This document shows, one piece after another, positions 1 through 8,910 of a stretch of DNA of 64,000 nucleotides (position 1 is its first letter; every line of letters starts with the position of its first letter). A model generated the notes under the pieces. It worked only from the letters and a program-made list of their open reading frames with translations. It ran no database searches and was not told the DNA's origin. Both the position numbers and the translations under genes were made by a program. This DNA comes from Algoriphagus locisalis (GTDB lineage Bacteria; Bacteroidota; Bacteroidia; Cytophagales; Cyclobacteriaceae): the NCBI RefSeq assembly GCF_900116615.1, contig NZ_FPBF01000002.1, forward strand, positions 682,001-746,000, given 5' to 3'.

Positions 1-31
1 TGAAGTCAAAAAGATAAAGTTAGAAGAATAA
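1..31 (+). CDS. C-terminal end of an unidentified gene (partial)
   Basis: Nine sense codons and a TAA stop (positions 2-31) read EVKKIKLEE and are followed directly by a strong hairpin terminator. Gene, reading frame and product cannot be confirmed because the rest lies outside the window. The call rests on the charged, coding-like tail and the terminator position. Confidence 0.4.
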   Translation, partial: EVKKIKLEE

Positions 32-63
32 CAGAGCCCGGGGATAAATCACCGGGCTCTGTT
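30..63. terminator. Bidirectional intrinsic terminator
   Basis: A perfect 12-bp stem, AACAGAGCCCGG (30-41) paired with CCGGGCTCTGTT (52-63), encloses a 10-nt loop. It lies between the end of a plus-strand gene and the end of the minus-strand restriction gene, so it probably serves both convergent units. The T tracts are weak. Confidence 0.8.
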
Positions 64-78
64 ACTTCAAGCAATTTT

Positions 79-924
79 CTAGTCTATCGATAACTCGATT
101 TTTAACTGAGTCAAGTCTTCAAGCAGCTCCTGTTTCATTTTCTGAGTGTATATCCGGTAAATATCACCTGAGTTTTGAAACTCTACCAATCTCTCAAAAT
201 CCCGAAGCCGTGCAGTCCATGTGACGCCATCAGTAACTAACAAAAAATAGGTGTCATTACGCTTTTCACTGATTATTTTCTGAACATCACCAATTACATC
301 ACTTTGCTTACTTCCAGTAGCCCCATAGGCCTTAACTTCAATCACGATGCTTGGTTGTTGGGTTGAAGGGATACAAAAATCTGCTTTTGCTGTGCTGAGT
401 CCGTTTGAACCAATAAAGCTTTTCCGTATCTCGAATTTATCAAAAACCTCCCCAACAATAATCTCAACAAAATCTTCTAGATTCTTTCCTCTCGTTTGAC
501 CTTTTATTGCACTTCCTCTTCCCATCTTAAGTCTTTCTTGAATTATATCCTTCCAAGAATATTTCCTTGAAGACATCTCGTTAATCTTCCGAACAAGTCC
601 AAGTTTATTAAGAGTTCTTGTATATCCGCTTGGATCAAACCTGAATGAAGTTTTTCCATACCCTTTCGGGTTCTCAAAGAAGATGGCTTTTAAGGTCTCC
701 GTAAACTCATCTTTTGATTGTTCGAGAATAATGCGAAAAAGTGTGATAGAAACTTCAAAATCCTGTTCAAGTAACAAACTAAGGTGCTCTTCTTCTAGAT
801 CCCCACTTTGCTCCAAATTGTTTAGGTAATCAATGAATTTAATTGCAAAAGCATCTTTCCAATCTGTCACCACTTCACCTAAATCTGCAACCAATTGACT
901 TTTTGTCTGTGTATGTCTTCTCAT
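79..924 (-). CDS. Type II restriction endonuclease, PD-(D/E)XK type
   Basis: Predicted DNA-cleaving partner of the adjacent adenine methyltransferase. Counting from an upstream TTG at 939, the protein has a PD-(D/E)XK-like centre: D187 in KADF, then E201 and K203 in IEVK, followed by a conserved-looking GATGSKQSDVIGDV stretch. The first ATG is at 924, one base after the methyltransferase stop (926-928), and I prefer it to the TTG; it gives 281 residues. The N-terminal half looks helical and unrecognised. Tight coupling to the methyltransferase supports a restriction-modification pair. I cannot assign the recognition site, and the exact endonuclease family (DpnII-like or other) is uncertain. 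Confidence 0.75.
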   Translation of the reverse strand: MRRHTQTKSQLVADLGEVVTDWKDAFAIKFIDYLNNLEQSGDLEEEHLSLLLEQDFEVSITLFRIILEQSKDEFTETLKAIFFENPKGYGKTSFRFDPSGYTRTLNKLGLVRKINEMSSRKYSWKDIIQERLKMGRGSAIKGQTRGKNLEDFVEIIVGEVFDKFEIRKSFIGSNGLSTAKADFCIPSTQQPSIVIEVKAYGATGSKQSDVIGDVQKIISEKRNDTYFLLVTDGVTWTARLRDFERLVEFQNSGDIYRIYTQKMKQELLEDLTQLKIELSID

Positions 925-925
925 A

Positions 926-2002
926 TTAGCCCTGACCAATAACTAAATATTCATTTACATTTGATCTCAATACGGAAGAATGATTACCAAAATGATATTT
1001 ATGTGGCTTTGTTTTGACTTCAACATCATCTTTATGATTTTTCATAATACTAACCAAAGTCTCTAAATCTGGATAGGCGTTTGAAGAATAAGAAAGAACT
1101 AGAGTACTATCGGAAAATTTATCAAACATCTCTTCAAACGCTTGAATGGCAGTCTTTCTATAGGAAAAAGGAGTATGTTTTTTCTTAATTTTTTTCACTT
1201 TCGTGTTTTCCATGATTTCTTCACCTTTCCAATATTTAGATAAACCTTCCAAAAAGTGGTATCTTTTTACATAACAGTTATCATCTGAAGCAGGAACATA
1301 GGGAGGATCCATATATACCAGATCAGGTTTATACATTTTACTACCGAAATCGAAAACATTCAGGTTAAATGAAGCATTTTCTTTATGGTTATCGAATACC
1401 ACTTCATTATAGATCGCTACTTGCTCTACAAAATGCTGCCTCATTGACAATCGTAAATCTCTTCTCCCATCATTGTATCGATCTAAATTCCCTGAAATTG
1501 TAAATACACCACGAGGTTGCTTCTTTAGGCAGGATCTGAATAAGGCAGCATAGGCTAAAGCTCTTTTATACTTAGAGCCTATTTGACCAATGTTTGATGA
1601 AATTTTATCTAAAAAAAGTAGATCAGCTTGGTCATAGAAAACATCTTTGAAAGTTCTTTGGATAAAATCCTCTGACTTCACATCCATATCAAGCAAAATG
1701 GACATATCATGAGCATTGATTTTGTCAGTATTATTTTCAATTACTCCCTTAGAAATAACTGAAGAAAAATTTAAAAAATCATTAGAGTAAACTTTCTTGT
1801 TCATCGATTTCATCATGTACGATACTACACCAGATCCTGAAAAGGCATCCAAGGCTGAATCAAAATCTAAACCCTCCAAAGTTTCGTGAATCCAATGAAC
1901 TAGTTTGTTCTTGCTTCCCATGTATCTCATTAAAGGATACTTAGATACTCTATGCTCAACAGAGATCTCTGAATCAAATGGAAATAGCTGCAAGTCTTGC
2001 AT
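926..2002 (-). CDS. DNA adenine N6-methyltransferase, D12/Dam class
   Basis: Methylates adenine in the site cut by the downstream endonuclease and so protects host DNA. The N-terminal YMGSKNKL motif (about residues 28-35) is typical of D12-class enzymes. The SAM-binding motif AFSGSGVVS follows near residue 58, and the catalytic DPPY lies near residue 232 (VYMDPPYVP). Motif order FxGxG before DPPY indicates the alpha (Dam-like) group. At 358 residues it is longer than Dam or DpnM (about 280), so the target-recognition part is probably larger. It is first in a two-gene unit, stopping one base before the endonuclease ATG. The window does not show whether the system is active. Confidence 0.88.
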   Translation of the reverse strand: MQDLQLFPFDSEISVEHRVSKYPLMRYMGSKNKLVHWIHETLEGLDFDSALDAFSGSGVVSYMMKSMNKKVYSNDFLNFSSVISKGVIENNTDKINAHDMSILLDMDVKSEDFIQRTFKDVFYDQADLLFLDKISSNIGQIGSKYKRALAYAALFRSCLKKQPRGVFTISGNLDRYNDGRRDLRLSMRQHFVEQVAIYNEVVFDNHKENASFNLNVFDFGSKMYKPDLVYMDPPYVPASDDNCYVKRYHFLEGLSKYWKGEEIMENTKVKKIKKKHTPFSYRKTAIQAFEEMFDKFSDSTLVLSYSSNAYPDLETLVSIMKNHKDDVEVKTKPHKYHFGNHSSVLRSNVNEYLVIGQG

Positions 2003-2074
2003 TTTAACTTTTACGTTTGCTCTTAGTAATACTACAATTTAGAAGTTACCTTATTCTAGCTTCCAATCAAAAAA

Positions 2075-3598
2075 TTATACCAGCAACATCCCCAATATCT
2101 CATCCAGGTATTCTCTGGAATTGGAAAGTCTTGGTACTTTATGCTGTCCTCCCAGCTTCCCTCGTTTACGCATCCACTTTTCAAATAATCCATGCGGTGC
2201 ATGATGGATGATTGGTTCAATTAATGCCAGCCCTTTGTGTCGCTTAGCATCGTAATCGGAATTGATTTCTCTCAAATGCTCGTCCAAAAGCCTGTCAAAC
2301 ATGGCCGGATCTGATGGACTTTTCTGAAATTCCACGATCCATTCATGGGCTCCTTTTGATCCAGATCCGTCAAAATAAACTGGTGCTGCAGTAAAATTGG
2401 AAATCATAGCATCTGTATGTTCCGCTGCGAATTGAATAGCTTTTTCAGCATTTTCTACAATCACTTCTTCACCAAATGCATTGATGAAATGTCTGGTTCT
2501 TCCGGATATCCTGAAACGATAAGGAGTAGTGGAAGTGAACTTCACCGTATCACCAATTTTATATCTCCAAAGTCCACCATTGGTGGTAATCACCAACGCG
2601 TAATTCTTTCCAACCTCTACTTGAGACAATGGAATCACTTCCGGATTTTCACTATCCCACTCTTCCATGGAGATAAATTCATAGAAAATCCCGTAGTCCA
2701 AAAGCAGCAATAACTCATCAGAATCTTTCTGGTCCTGAATTCCAAAGAATCCTTCAGATGCATTGTATGTTTCCATGTAACGCATCTTTTCCGAAGGAAT
2801 CAGCTCCTTAAAAAGACTTCTATATGGACCAAAAGCAACCGCACCGTGGAAAAATATCTCCAGATTTGGCCATACTTCTGTGATGTTTTTGGCTTTCTTG
2901 AGCTCTAAGACTTTTTGCAAGAGAACGATGGTCCAGGTTGGAACCCCAGCCATACATGTCACATCTTCGTCCATGGTCTCTAGAGCCATTTTTTCAATTT
3001 TGGCTTCCCATTCTCCCATCAGGGCAGTTTCCTTGGAAGGAGTTCTGACGAAATAAGACCAAAACGGCAAGTTCTCCATGATCACTGCAGAGATGTCTCC
3101 AGCTCTTGCGGTTCCCAGAGGATTTAAAGGATTTTGATCAAGAGTCCCACCAATCGTGAGGGTCTTCCCGGCAAACATCCTGGAGTCAGGGTAATTGGCC
3201 ATGTAAAGCGCAACCATATCCTTTCCACCTTTATAATGACATTCTTCTAGGCTTTCATGGGTAACTGGGATGTATTTGCTTCGACTTGCGGTAGTTCCGG
3301 AGGACTTCGCAAACCATTCTATTTCTCGATTCCAGATCACATTATCCTTCCCTTCCATCGTTTTGTCGATGAATGGCTTGAAGCTATCATAGTTTCTTAT
3401 GGGAACTCTCTTAGCAAAATCAGCATAGGATTTTATCTCCGAAAATCGATGTTCAATACCAAAATCTGTATTCTTTCCGGCTTCCAGAAGCTCCTTAAAA
3501 ATTGCCTCTTGAACGGCAATCGGATTTTTCTTGAAATTTTCGATTTGACCTAGGCGACTCTTGAAAATCCAAGTCATAAGGGAATTCAGAACCGCCAT
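2075..3598 (-). CDS. GH3-family acyl-adenylating protein
   Basis: A 507-residue member of the GH3 family, named after plant auxin-amide synthetases, which use ATP to adenylate a carboxylate before conjugation. The phosphate-binding loop SSGTTASRSKYIPVT is at residues 99-113. The GGLWRYKIGDTVKF stretch and the FGEEV motif typical of the family follow. The substrate in Bacteroidota is unknown. Its ATG overlaps the lptB stop (TAATG), so it is translationally coupled to lptB, and the order recJ-lptB-GH3 suggests one transcript. A link to envelope lipid metabolism is suggested only by the neighbour. Confidence 0.85.
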   Translation of the reverse strand: MAVLNSLMTWIFKSRLGQIENFKKNPIAVQEAIFKELLEAGKNTDFGIEHRFSEIKSYADFAKRVPIRNYDSFKPFIDKTMEGKDNVIWNREIEWFAKSSGTTASRSKYIPVTHESLEECHYKGGKDMVALYMANYPDSRMFAGKTLTIGGTLDQNPLNPLGTARAGDISAVIMENLPFWSYFVRTPSKETALMGEWEAKIEKMALETMDEDVTCMAGVPTWTIVLLQKVLELKKAKNITEVWPNLEIFFHGAVAFGPYRSLFKELIPSEKMRYMETYNASEGFFGIQDQKDSDELLLLLDYGIFYEFISMEEWDSENPEVIPLSQVEVGKNYALVITTNGGLWRYKIGDTVKFTSTTPYRFRISGRTRHFINAFGEEVIVENAEKAIQFAAEHTDAMISNFTAAPVYFDGSGSKGAHEWIVEFQKSPSDPAMFDRLLDEHLREINSDYDAKRHKGLALIEPIIHHAPHGLFEKWMRKRGKLGGQHKVPRLSNSREYLDEILGMLLV

Positions 3599-4335
3599 TA
3601 ATTAAAAACTTTTCGTTTCAACTCAAAATTAGATCCTAAATACACTTTTCTTACTTGCTCATCGGCTGCCAATTCTTCTGCTGTTCCTGCTTTAAGAAGC
3701 TTCCCTTCGAACATCAAATAAGCTCTGTCTGTAATAGACAGCGTTTCGTTCACATTGTGATCTGTGATCAAAATGCCGATATTTTTTGTTTTTAGCTTCG
3801 CAACGATAGTCTGGATTTCCTCCACAGCGATAGGATCCACACCTGCGAAAGGCTCATCCAATAAGACAAACTTAGGATCCACTGCCAAGGCTCTAGCAAT
3901 CTCAGTTCTTCGTCTCTCACCGCCGGAAAGTACCATTCCAAGGTTCTTTCGCACGTGAGTCAAACTGAATTCTTCCAGTAAACTTTCCACTTTTTCTTTG
4001 CGCTCCTGTTTTGGCATTTTGGTCATCTCCAACACGGCCATGATATTTTCTTCTACTGAAAGCTTACGGAAGACAGAGGCTTCCTGAGCTAAGTATCCTA
4101 TTCCCAGCTTTGCTCTGCGGTACATTGGCAAACTGGTGATATTATCATTTTCCAGAAAAATTTTGCCTTCATTCGGCTGAATCAATCCCACGATCATATA
4201 AAATGAAGTGGTTTTCCCAGCTCCATTTGGTCCCAGAAGTCCTACAATTTCACCTTGACTAACCTCCACAGAGATGTCATTCACCACCCGGCGACCTTTG
4301 TAGATTTTTACTAAATGTTCGGCACGAAGAATCAT
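3598..4335 (-). CDS. lptB: LPS export ABC transporter ATPase LptB
   Basis: Cytoplasmic ATPase of the LptB2FG complex that extracts lipopolysaccharide from the inner membrane for the Lpt bridge. From the ATG at 4335 the protein is 245 residues. The Walker A GPNGAGKT is at 35-42, the signature LSGGE at 136-140, and Walker B ends in D160-E161, followed by a downstream ITDHN switch. An upstream TTG at 4344 would overlap recJ; the ATG lies one base after the recJ TGA and is the better start. Sequence after the D-loop (DPIAVEEI) fits LptB rather than a generic transporter. lptFG and lptC are not in this window. Confidence 0.93.
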   Translation of the reverse strand: MILRAEHLVKIYKGRRVVNDISVEVSQGEIVGLLGPNGAGKTTSFYMIVGLIQPNEGKIFLENDNITSLPMYRRAKLGIGYLAQEASVFRKLSVEENIMAVLEMTKMPKQERKEKVESLLEEFSLTHVRKNLGMVLSGGERRRTEIARALAVDPKFVLLDEPFAGVDPIAVEEIQTIVAKLKTKNIGILITDHNVNETLSITDRAYLMFEGKLLKAGTAEELAADEQVRKVYLGSNFELKRKVFN

Positions 4336-4336
4336 A

Positions 4337-6061
4337 TCAATCAAATTTGATGTCTTTCACGTAGAGTTGCAAACTACTCTTATCGCGAAATACATTTTCC
4401 CGCATTTCTGCAACTATATCAAATCGCATTTTTCCGCGAAGCATATTTACTGTCGTCAAGTCAGGATCCTTTGCCCGATCTGCCATTCCAAATCCCAGAC
4501 AAACTGGTGTAGTCACTTGACCATCCTGTACTATTTTGAACCTCAGATGTTTATCCTTAAGAACAGTCACATCTTCAGCATAAACATTCGCAATTCGGAA
4601 AATCGGTTCGGTATTTCCTGGCCCAAAAGGCGCCATTTGCTTCAAGATATTATAAAACTTGTAATTAATCTGATCTAAAAGCAATTCATCGTCAACTTCT
4701 ATCACCGGTTTCCGATGAACTTCCTCGATTCTACTCTTCACCACCGCCTCAAATTTCTCCTGAAAAGCTGGAACATTCTCCACGGGAAGCGTCAATCCCG
4801 CAGCATACATATGGCCTCCAAACTGATCGAGCAGATCTGCGCATTCTTCTATAGCTTCGTAAATATTGAAGTCCACCACAGATCTCGCACTTCCGGTTGC
4901 TTTGCCATTGGACTCCGTCAAAATAATAGTTGGTCTATAATATTTCTCAATACAACGACTTGCCACGATTCCAATTACACCTTTGTGCCAATCTTCCTTG
5001 AAAAGCACAGTAGAATTCCACTCCACCAATTCTTCTCGGGAAGCGATCATTTCGAATGCCTCCTTGGTGATATTCTCGTCAAAATTCCTTCGAGTGGCAT
5101 TTACTTCATCCACCACTTTCGCTCGCTCCATAGCGCCTTCCAAATCGGAAGAAATCAGTAATTCAACAGATGCCTTAGCATGTTCCAGTCTTCCGGAAGC
5201 GTTAATTCTTGGGCCAATTTTGAAAACCACATCAGAGATCCCAATGTCTTTTTCCAAATTACTGCTGAGCATCAAAGCTTTCAAACCAGGTCGTGGGGTA
5301 TTATTCAAACGATCTAGTCCGTAATAAGCAAGAATTCTGTTTTCTCCTGTGATCGGAACGATGTCAGCCGCAATACTCACTGCCACCAAATCAAGATAAG
5401 CATCCAGCTGGGAACTGTCTATGCCACGCTTCATTGCGATAGCCTGGATTAATTTGAAGCCAACTCCTGCGCCACTTAATTCCTTGTAAGGATAATTACA
5501 ATCAGAGCGCTTGGCATCCAGAACCGCCACCGCAGCAGGGAGTTCATCACCAGGCGTATGGTGGTCACAAATAATAAAATCAACGCCTAGCTGAGTCGCC
5601 AAAGCCACTTTCTCAATGGCTTTGATACCACAATCCAACGCTATAATCAGTTTGATATCATTTTCAGCAGCAAAGCGAACTCCTTTTTCCGAAATACCAT
5701 AGCCTTCCTTGTAGCGATCAGGAATATAGAAAATCACATCGGGGTAGAAGGTTTTTAGAAAACCATACATCAGCGCCACCGCCGTAGTACCGTCCACATC
5801 ATAGTCTCCATAGACCATGATCTTTTGTTCTTTAGCAATTGCTTCCTGAATTCTATCTACCGCCTCGGTCATATCCTTCATCAGAAAAGGATCGTGAAGC
5901 ATCACCAGCGATGGACGGAAGTAGCTCTTTGCTTGCTCAAAACTCTCTACCCCCCGATTAATCAGCATATTGGCCAATGTCGGATTGACATTGATCTCTT
6001 TGCTCAGCTGATCTATTGCCGGTTGTGAGGTTTTGGGCTTTTGTTTCCAGAGGTACTCCAT
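4337..6061 (-). CDS. recJ: Single-stranded-DNA-specific exonuclease RecJ
   Basis: 5'-3' exonuclease on single-stranded DNA, acting in recombination, mismatch and base-excision repair. The 574 residues match the usual bacterial length. The DHH phosphoesterase motifs are visible: GDYDVDG at 85-91 and DHH at 166-168, with a GASGRLEHA-like [12 protein letters not shown] segment in the middle. A DHHA1 domain ([22 protein letters not shown]) and an OB-like C-terminal domain follow. It is the first gene of the recJ-lptB-GH3 unit, with a one-base gap to lptB. Confidence 0.95.
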   Translation of the reverse strand: MEYLWKQKPKTSQPAIDQLSKEINVNPTLANMLINRGVESFEQAKSYFRPSLVMLHDPFLMKDMTEAVDRIQEAIAKEQKIMVYGDYDVDGTTAVALMYGFLKTFYPDVIFYIPDRYKEGYGISEKGVRFAAENDIKLIIALDCGIKAIEKVALATQLGVDFIICDHHTPGDELPAAVAVLDAKRSDCNYPYKELSGAGVGFKLIQAIAMKRGIDSSQLDAYLDLVAVSIAADIVPITGENRILAYYGLDRLNNTPRPGLKALMLSSNLEKDIGISDVVFKIGPRINASGRLEHAKASVELLISSDLEGAMERAKVVDEVNATRRNFDENITKEAFEMIASREELVEWNSTVLFKEDWHKGVIGIVASRCIEKYYRPTIILTESNGKATGSARSVVDFNIYEAIEECADLLDQFGGHMYAAGLTLPVENVPAFQEKFEAVVKSRIEEVHRKPVIEVDDELLLDQINYKFYNILKQMAPFGPGNTEPIFRIANVYAEDVTVLKDKHLRFKIVQDGQVTTPVCLGFGMADRAKDPDLTTVNMLRGKMRFDIVAEMRENVFRDKSSLQLYVKDIKFD

Positions 6062-6164
6062 GAAGCTAATTTAGTAAACTAAGTTTCTTTTGATCTTATA
6101 AATAAAAGTATTGGTTCTATAATCGACTATGGTAGCCTAAAAGTTTACTTCGAAGCAAAAAAAG

Positions 6165-6353
6165 CTAGCCTTTTGCCTTCTTATATTTTCCCCAAAAATA
6201 GGCTGGGAAAATAAGTGCTTTGAGTTTCCAATCATTTTTCTCCGACAAAGTCAAGCTGGAGTCCTCATGCACAGCACGATACATTTTCCCTGCAAAAAGG
6301 CAATGGCCAATCAGCAATACAAAAACTACGGCGTAAATAATCAATTCGGTCAT
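6165..6353 (-). CDS. Small membrane protein, unknown function
   Basis: From the ATG at 6353 the product is 62 residues: one hydrophobic segment (about 4-22, IIYAVVFVLLIGHCLFAGKM), a polar middle and a basic Lys-rich tail (WGKYKKAKG). The extended frame would start at TTG 6371. It lies alone between recJ and prmA on the same strand. No family was recognised. The membrane segment with a positive tail suggests an Nin-type topology, but that is inference. It may be a real small gene because the frame is clean and the composition is protein-like. Confidence 0.55.
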   Translation of the reverse strand: MTELIIYAVVFVLLIGHCLFAGKMYRAVHEDSSLTLSEKNDWKLKALIFPAYFWGKYKKAKG

Positions 6354-6504
6354 TTCAGGTAATGCGTTCAATGTGGTAAAGACAGAAGGTTTTGTGGCAT
6401 CTTGGAGTTACTTGATCCTTTCTGGTTTTATTTACGATTTTCGAATTGCGATTTACGGCCAATATGTGAGAGTTAAATTTCACCTCACTTCTGAGCCTGA
6501 CTGA

Positions 6505-6542
6505 TGTAATTTTCTAATGTCTTGAATCTAATGTCTAACGTC
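6505..6542. repeat. Short direct repeats, TAATGTCT
   Basis: Two imperfect copies of a TAATGTCT unit (about 6511 and 6529), followed by a TAACGTCT variant, lie just after the prmA stop. A short inverted repeat (GTGAG...CTCAC, about 6467-6489) precedes them. They look like intergenic repeat debris rather than a clear terminator. Confidence 0.4.
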
Positions 6543-7373
6543 TTATCTAGCTTTCTTCAAAATCAACGCCGCCCAATTGTCCTTACTTTGCTGAGAAATC
6601 AATTCCAGGCCAAGAGGCTTTGCGCAAGCATCCAAATCTTCTATATCCTCAGTGTAAAACCCGCTAAGAAGTAAAAAACCCTCAGATTTCAACAAATCAG
6701 CATAGATGCTCATCTCGTCCAAGAGTACATTCTTATTGATATTGGCTAGGACGATATCGAATTCACCCTGGGGATTTACTTCTCTGATCGTACCCAGCTC
6801 CATTCGGGTAGTGAGTCCATTCAGGTCGAAATTCTCATTTCCATTTTCCACACACCAATCGTCTATATCAAAGGCTTCGATTTCACTGGCTCCGAGTAAA
6901 TGTGCCATGACAGCCAAGATTCCTGTTCCAGAACCTACATCCAATACTCGCTTGCCTTGATGATCGATCTGACCTTGATGTCTTAGCATCTGAAATGTGG
7001 TCGCATGATGCCCAGTGCCAAATGACATTTTTGGGTTGATCACTATTTCGTGCTTGAACTCAGGCTTACTTGGGTGAAAAGAAGCTCGAACATAAACCAG
7101 ATCATCCACGGCGATGGGATCGTAATTTTTTTCCCACTCTTCATTCCAATTAACCTTAGGCATTACGCCCTCTTCCAAAGTGATTTCAGCATCCACTTTA
7201 TATTGGGCTATCACTTCATCGAAAGCGCCTCGATCAAAATCTGACTCCAGCGTATAAGCATCGATTCCCTCCTCAGTTTCGAGGAAGGAATCAAAGCCTA
7301 TCATGGATAGTTCTGCGATAAGGATTTCCCGGAATTGCTCCAGGCAGGTGATTTTAAACTCCAGGTAATCCAT
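6543..7373 (-). CDS. prmA: Ribosomal protein L11 methyltransferase PrmA
   Basis: SAM-dependent trimethylation of ribosomal protein L11, in the cytoplasm. The 276-residue protein has an N-terminal substrate-recognition domain, then MSFGTGHHATT (116-126) and the SAM motif I VLDVGSGTGI (143-152), followed by an NIN motif (LANINKN) that is typical of PrmA. It starts 6 bases after the tpiA stop, so tpiA-prmA is probably a two-gene operon on the minus strand. Length and motifs agree with the family. Confidence 0.94.
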   Translation of the reverse strand: MDYLEFKITCLEQFREILIAELSMIGFDSFLETEEGIDAYTLESDFDRGAFDEVIAQYKVDAEITLEEGVMPKVNWNEEWEKNYDPIAVDDLVYVRASFHPSKPEFKHEIVINPKMSFGTGHHATTFQMLRHQGQIDHQGKRVLDVGSGTGILAVMAHLLGASEIEAFDIDDWCVENGNENFDLNGLTTRMELGTIREVNPQGEFDIVLANINKNVLLDEMSIYADLLKSEGFLLLSGFYTEDIEDLDACAKPLGLELISQQSKDNWAALILKKAR

Positions 7374-7379
7374 TTTTTA

Positions 7380-8141
7380 TTAGAATGATTTGATAATATC
7401 CACGAAATCACGCGACTTCAAAGAAGCTCCACCGATCAATCCGCCATCTACATCTGGCTTCGCAAAAAGCTCCTGTGCATTCTTTGGGTTACAGCTACCT
7501 CCGTAAAGGATTGACGTGTTGTCAGCGATATCTTTTCCGTACTTAGTAGCGATGTGTCTTCTCAAAGCTGCATGCATATCCTGCGCCTCCTCAGAACTTG
7601 CAGTTTTTCCAGTTCCGATAGCCCAGATTGGCTCATATGCAATCACGAGCTTCGAGAAATCCTCAGCGCTCAAATCAAAAAGACCTTCAGTCAATTGGAA
7701 CTTCACATTTGATTCGTGGGTACCTGCAGTTCTGATCTCCAATGATTCTCCACAGCAAAAGATAGGAGTCAAGCCATTAGCCAAAGCAATTTTCACTTTG
7801 GCAGCAAGCGTACTATTGCCTTCTTTGAAGTACTCACGGCGCTCGCTATGGCCGATGATGACAAATTGTGCTCCGAATGAGGCTAGAATCTTTGCAGAAA
7901 CTTCACCGGTGAATGCTCCAGCTTCTTTATCAGAACAATTCTGAGCTCCGATAAAAACACCTTTTGCTTCACCAATCAGTTTTTTAACAGGGAAAATATG
8001 TGGAAAAGGAGGATTTAGCACCGCGATGGCATCGCCTGAATGCTCGTCCTTCATCATATTTAATATTTCGGAAGTAAGGGTCTGACCTTCTTCGAAAGTC
8101 ATGTTCATTTTCCAGTTGCCGGCTACGATTTTCTTACGCAT
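7380..8141 (-). CDS. tpiA: Triosephosphate isomerase
   Basis: Interconverts dihydroxyacetone phosphate and glyceraldehyde-3-phosphate in glycolysis. All catalytic elements are visible in the 253 residues: K11 in GNWKMN, H98 in IIGHSERR, and E170 in AYEPIWAIGTG. The phosphate-binding YGGS and GLIGGASL stretches are near the C-terminus. Divergent from recX across about 70 bp and followed closely by prmA. Confidence 0.97.
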   Translation of the reverse strand: MRKKIVAGNWKMNMTFEEGQTLTSEILNMMKDEHSGDAIAVLNPPFPHIFPVKKLIGEAKGVFIGAQNCSDKEAGAFTGEVSAKILASFGAQFVIIGHSERREYFKEGNSTLAAKVKIALANGLTPIFCCGESLEIRTAGTHESNVKFQLTEGLFDLSAEDFSKLVIAYEPIWAIGTGKTASSEEAQDMHAALRRHIATKYGKDIADNTSILYGGSCNPKNAQELFAKPDVDGGLIGGASLKSRDFVDIIKSF

Positions 8142-8213
8142 AGTGAGTTTTGAAAATTTAATTAGGTTTGATAAAAAAGGGATTCGATCTAATTTGGTTT
8201 AAAATTACAGAAA

Positions 8214-8729
8214 ATGTCCAGTTGGGGAAAGTATAAGCCAAATGAGTCAGCAAAAAACTCTTGGTCGGAGGAAGAAGCTTTTGAAAAGCTCACCACTTAC
8301 TGCGCGTATCAGGAGCGCTGTCCGTGGGAAGTAAAGAGGAAACTCTTCGAAAAAGGCATTAAGGACGAACTTGCGGAAAAACTAATCGCTGAGTTAACCT
8401 CAGCAGAATTTGTGAATGAAGAACGTTACGCGAGGTCTTTTGCCAGAGGCAAATTCAGACTGAAAAAATGGGGAAGGAACAGGATCCGGATGGAATTGAA
8501 GATGCGTGAAATTCCAGAAACATTAATTCGAAAAGGGCTGACAGAAATCGATCCTGAAGAATATTACGATACGCTTCTGACCCAAACGGAGAAAAAGTGG
8601 GAAAGTACTCGAGAACCAGACACCTACAAAAAGAAATTCAAAGTCACCCAGTATTTAATGAGTAAGGGATATGAGATGGATTTGGTGAAGGAAGCGGTTG
8701 AAAGCTTGATTAGTGATCAGTCGCAGTAG
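8214..8729 (+). CDS. recX: RecX-family regulatory protein
   Basis: Predicted modulator of RecA filaments. The 171 residues are rich in Arg, Lys and Glu and carry RecX-type three-helix repeats: RCPWEVKRKLFEKGI, then ERYARSFARGKFRLKKWGRNRI, then a third repeat towards the C-terminus (KKKFKVTQYLMSKGYEMDLV). The length is usual for the family. recA is not in the window. The gene is transcribed alone, divergently from tpiA. Confidence 0.88.
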   Translation: MSSWGKYKPNESAKNSWSEEEAFEKLTTYCAYQERCPWEVKRKLFEKGIKDELAEKLIAELTSAEFVNEERYARSFARGKFRLKKWGRNRIRMELKMREIPETLIRKGLTEIDPEEYYDTLLTQTEKKWESTREPDTYKKKFKVTQYLMSKGYEMDLVKEAVESLISDQSQ

Positions 8730-8754
8730 ATGGTCGCATTTTCGTAGGTTTTAC

Positions 8755-8875
8755 AGCTTTAGCGCAAGGTCTTCAGACTTACTTCATTGCAGTCTTCAGA
8801 CTGCCTCTGATTGTTTAAACTGATAGCAGTCGAAGACTTCAATAGAATATGTCCAAGTCTGAAGACTTGAACAAG
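8755..8875. repeat. Cluster of GTCTTCAGAC palindromic repeats
   Basis: Three related units lie in about 110 bp: AAGGTCTTCAGACTTA (about 8767), CAGTCTTCAGACTG (about 8790) and, inverted, AAGTCTGAAGACTTG (about 8855). Each can form a small hairpin, and the outer two can pair with each other. The cluster lies between the convergent recX and crtD-like genes. It may act in transcript ends or be a mobile-like intergenic repeat; no coding potential is seen. Confidence 0.55.
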
Positions 8876-8910
8876 TGTAGGAAGTATAAACTGCAACTGA
8901 ACCCTGCCTA

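Noticed and set aside
925-939. TTG start for the restriction endonuclease
   Set aside because: It lies inside the methyltransferase frame; the ATG at 924 directly after the methyltransferase stop is a better start.
4336-4344. TTG start for lptB
   Set aside because: The ATG at 4335 lies one base after the recJ stop and matches the family's usual N-terminus.
4715-5324. Plus-strand ORFs of 148 and 113 codons inside recJ
   Set aside because: They run antisense through the well-supported recJ frame, have no family features and overlap each other; they are shadows of recJ codon bias.
7516-7944. 142-codon plus-strand ORF inside tpiA
   Set aside because: Antisense to tpiA, which has all catalytic residues; the ORF has no coherent domain.
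8755-8875. GTCTTCAGAC cluster as a rho-independent terminator
   Set aside because: No T tract follows any of the hairpins on either strand; kept as a repeat only.
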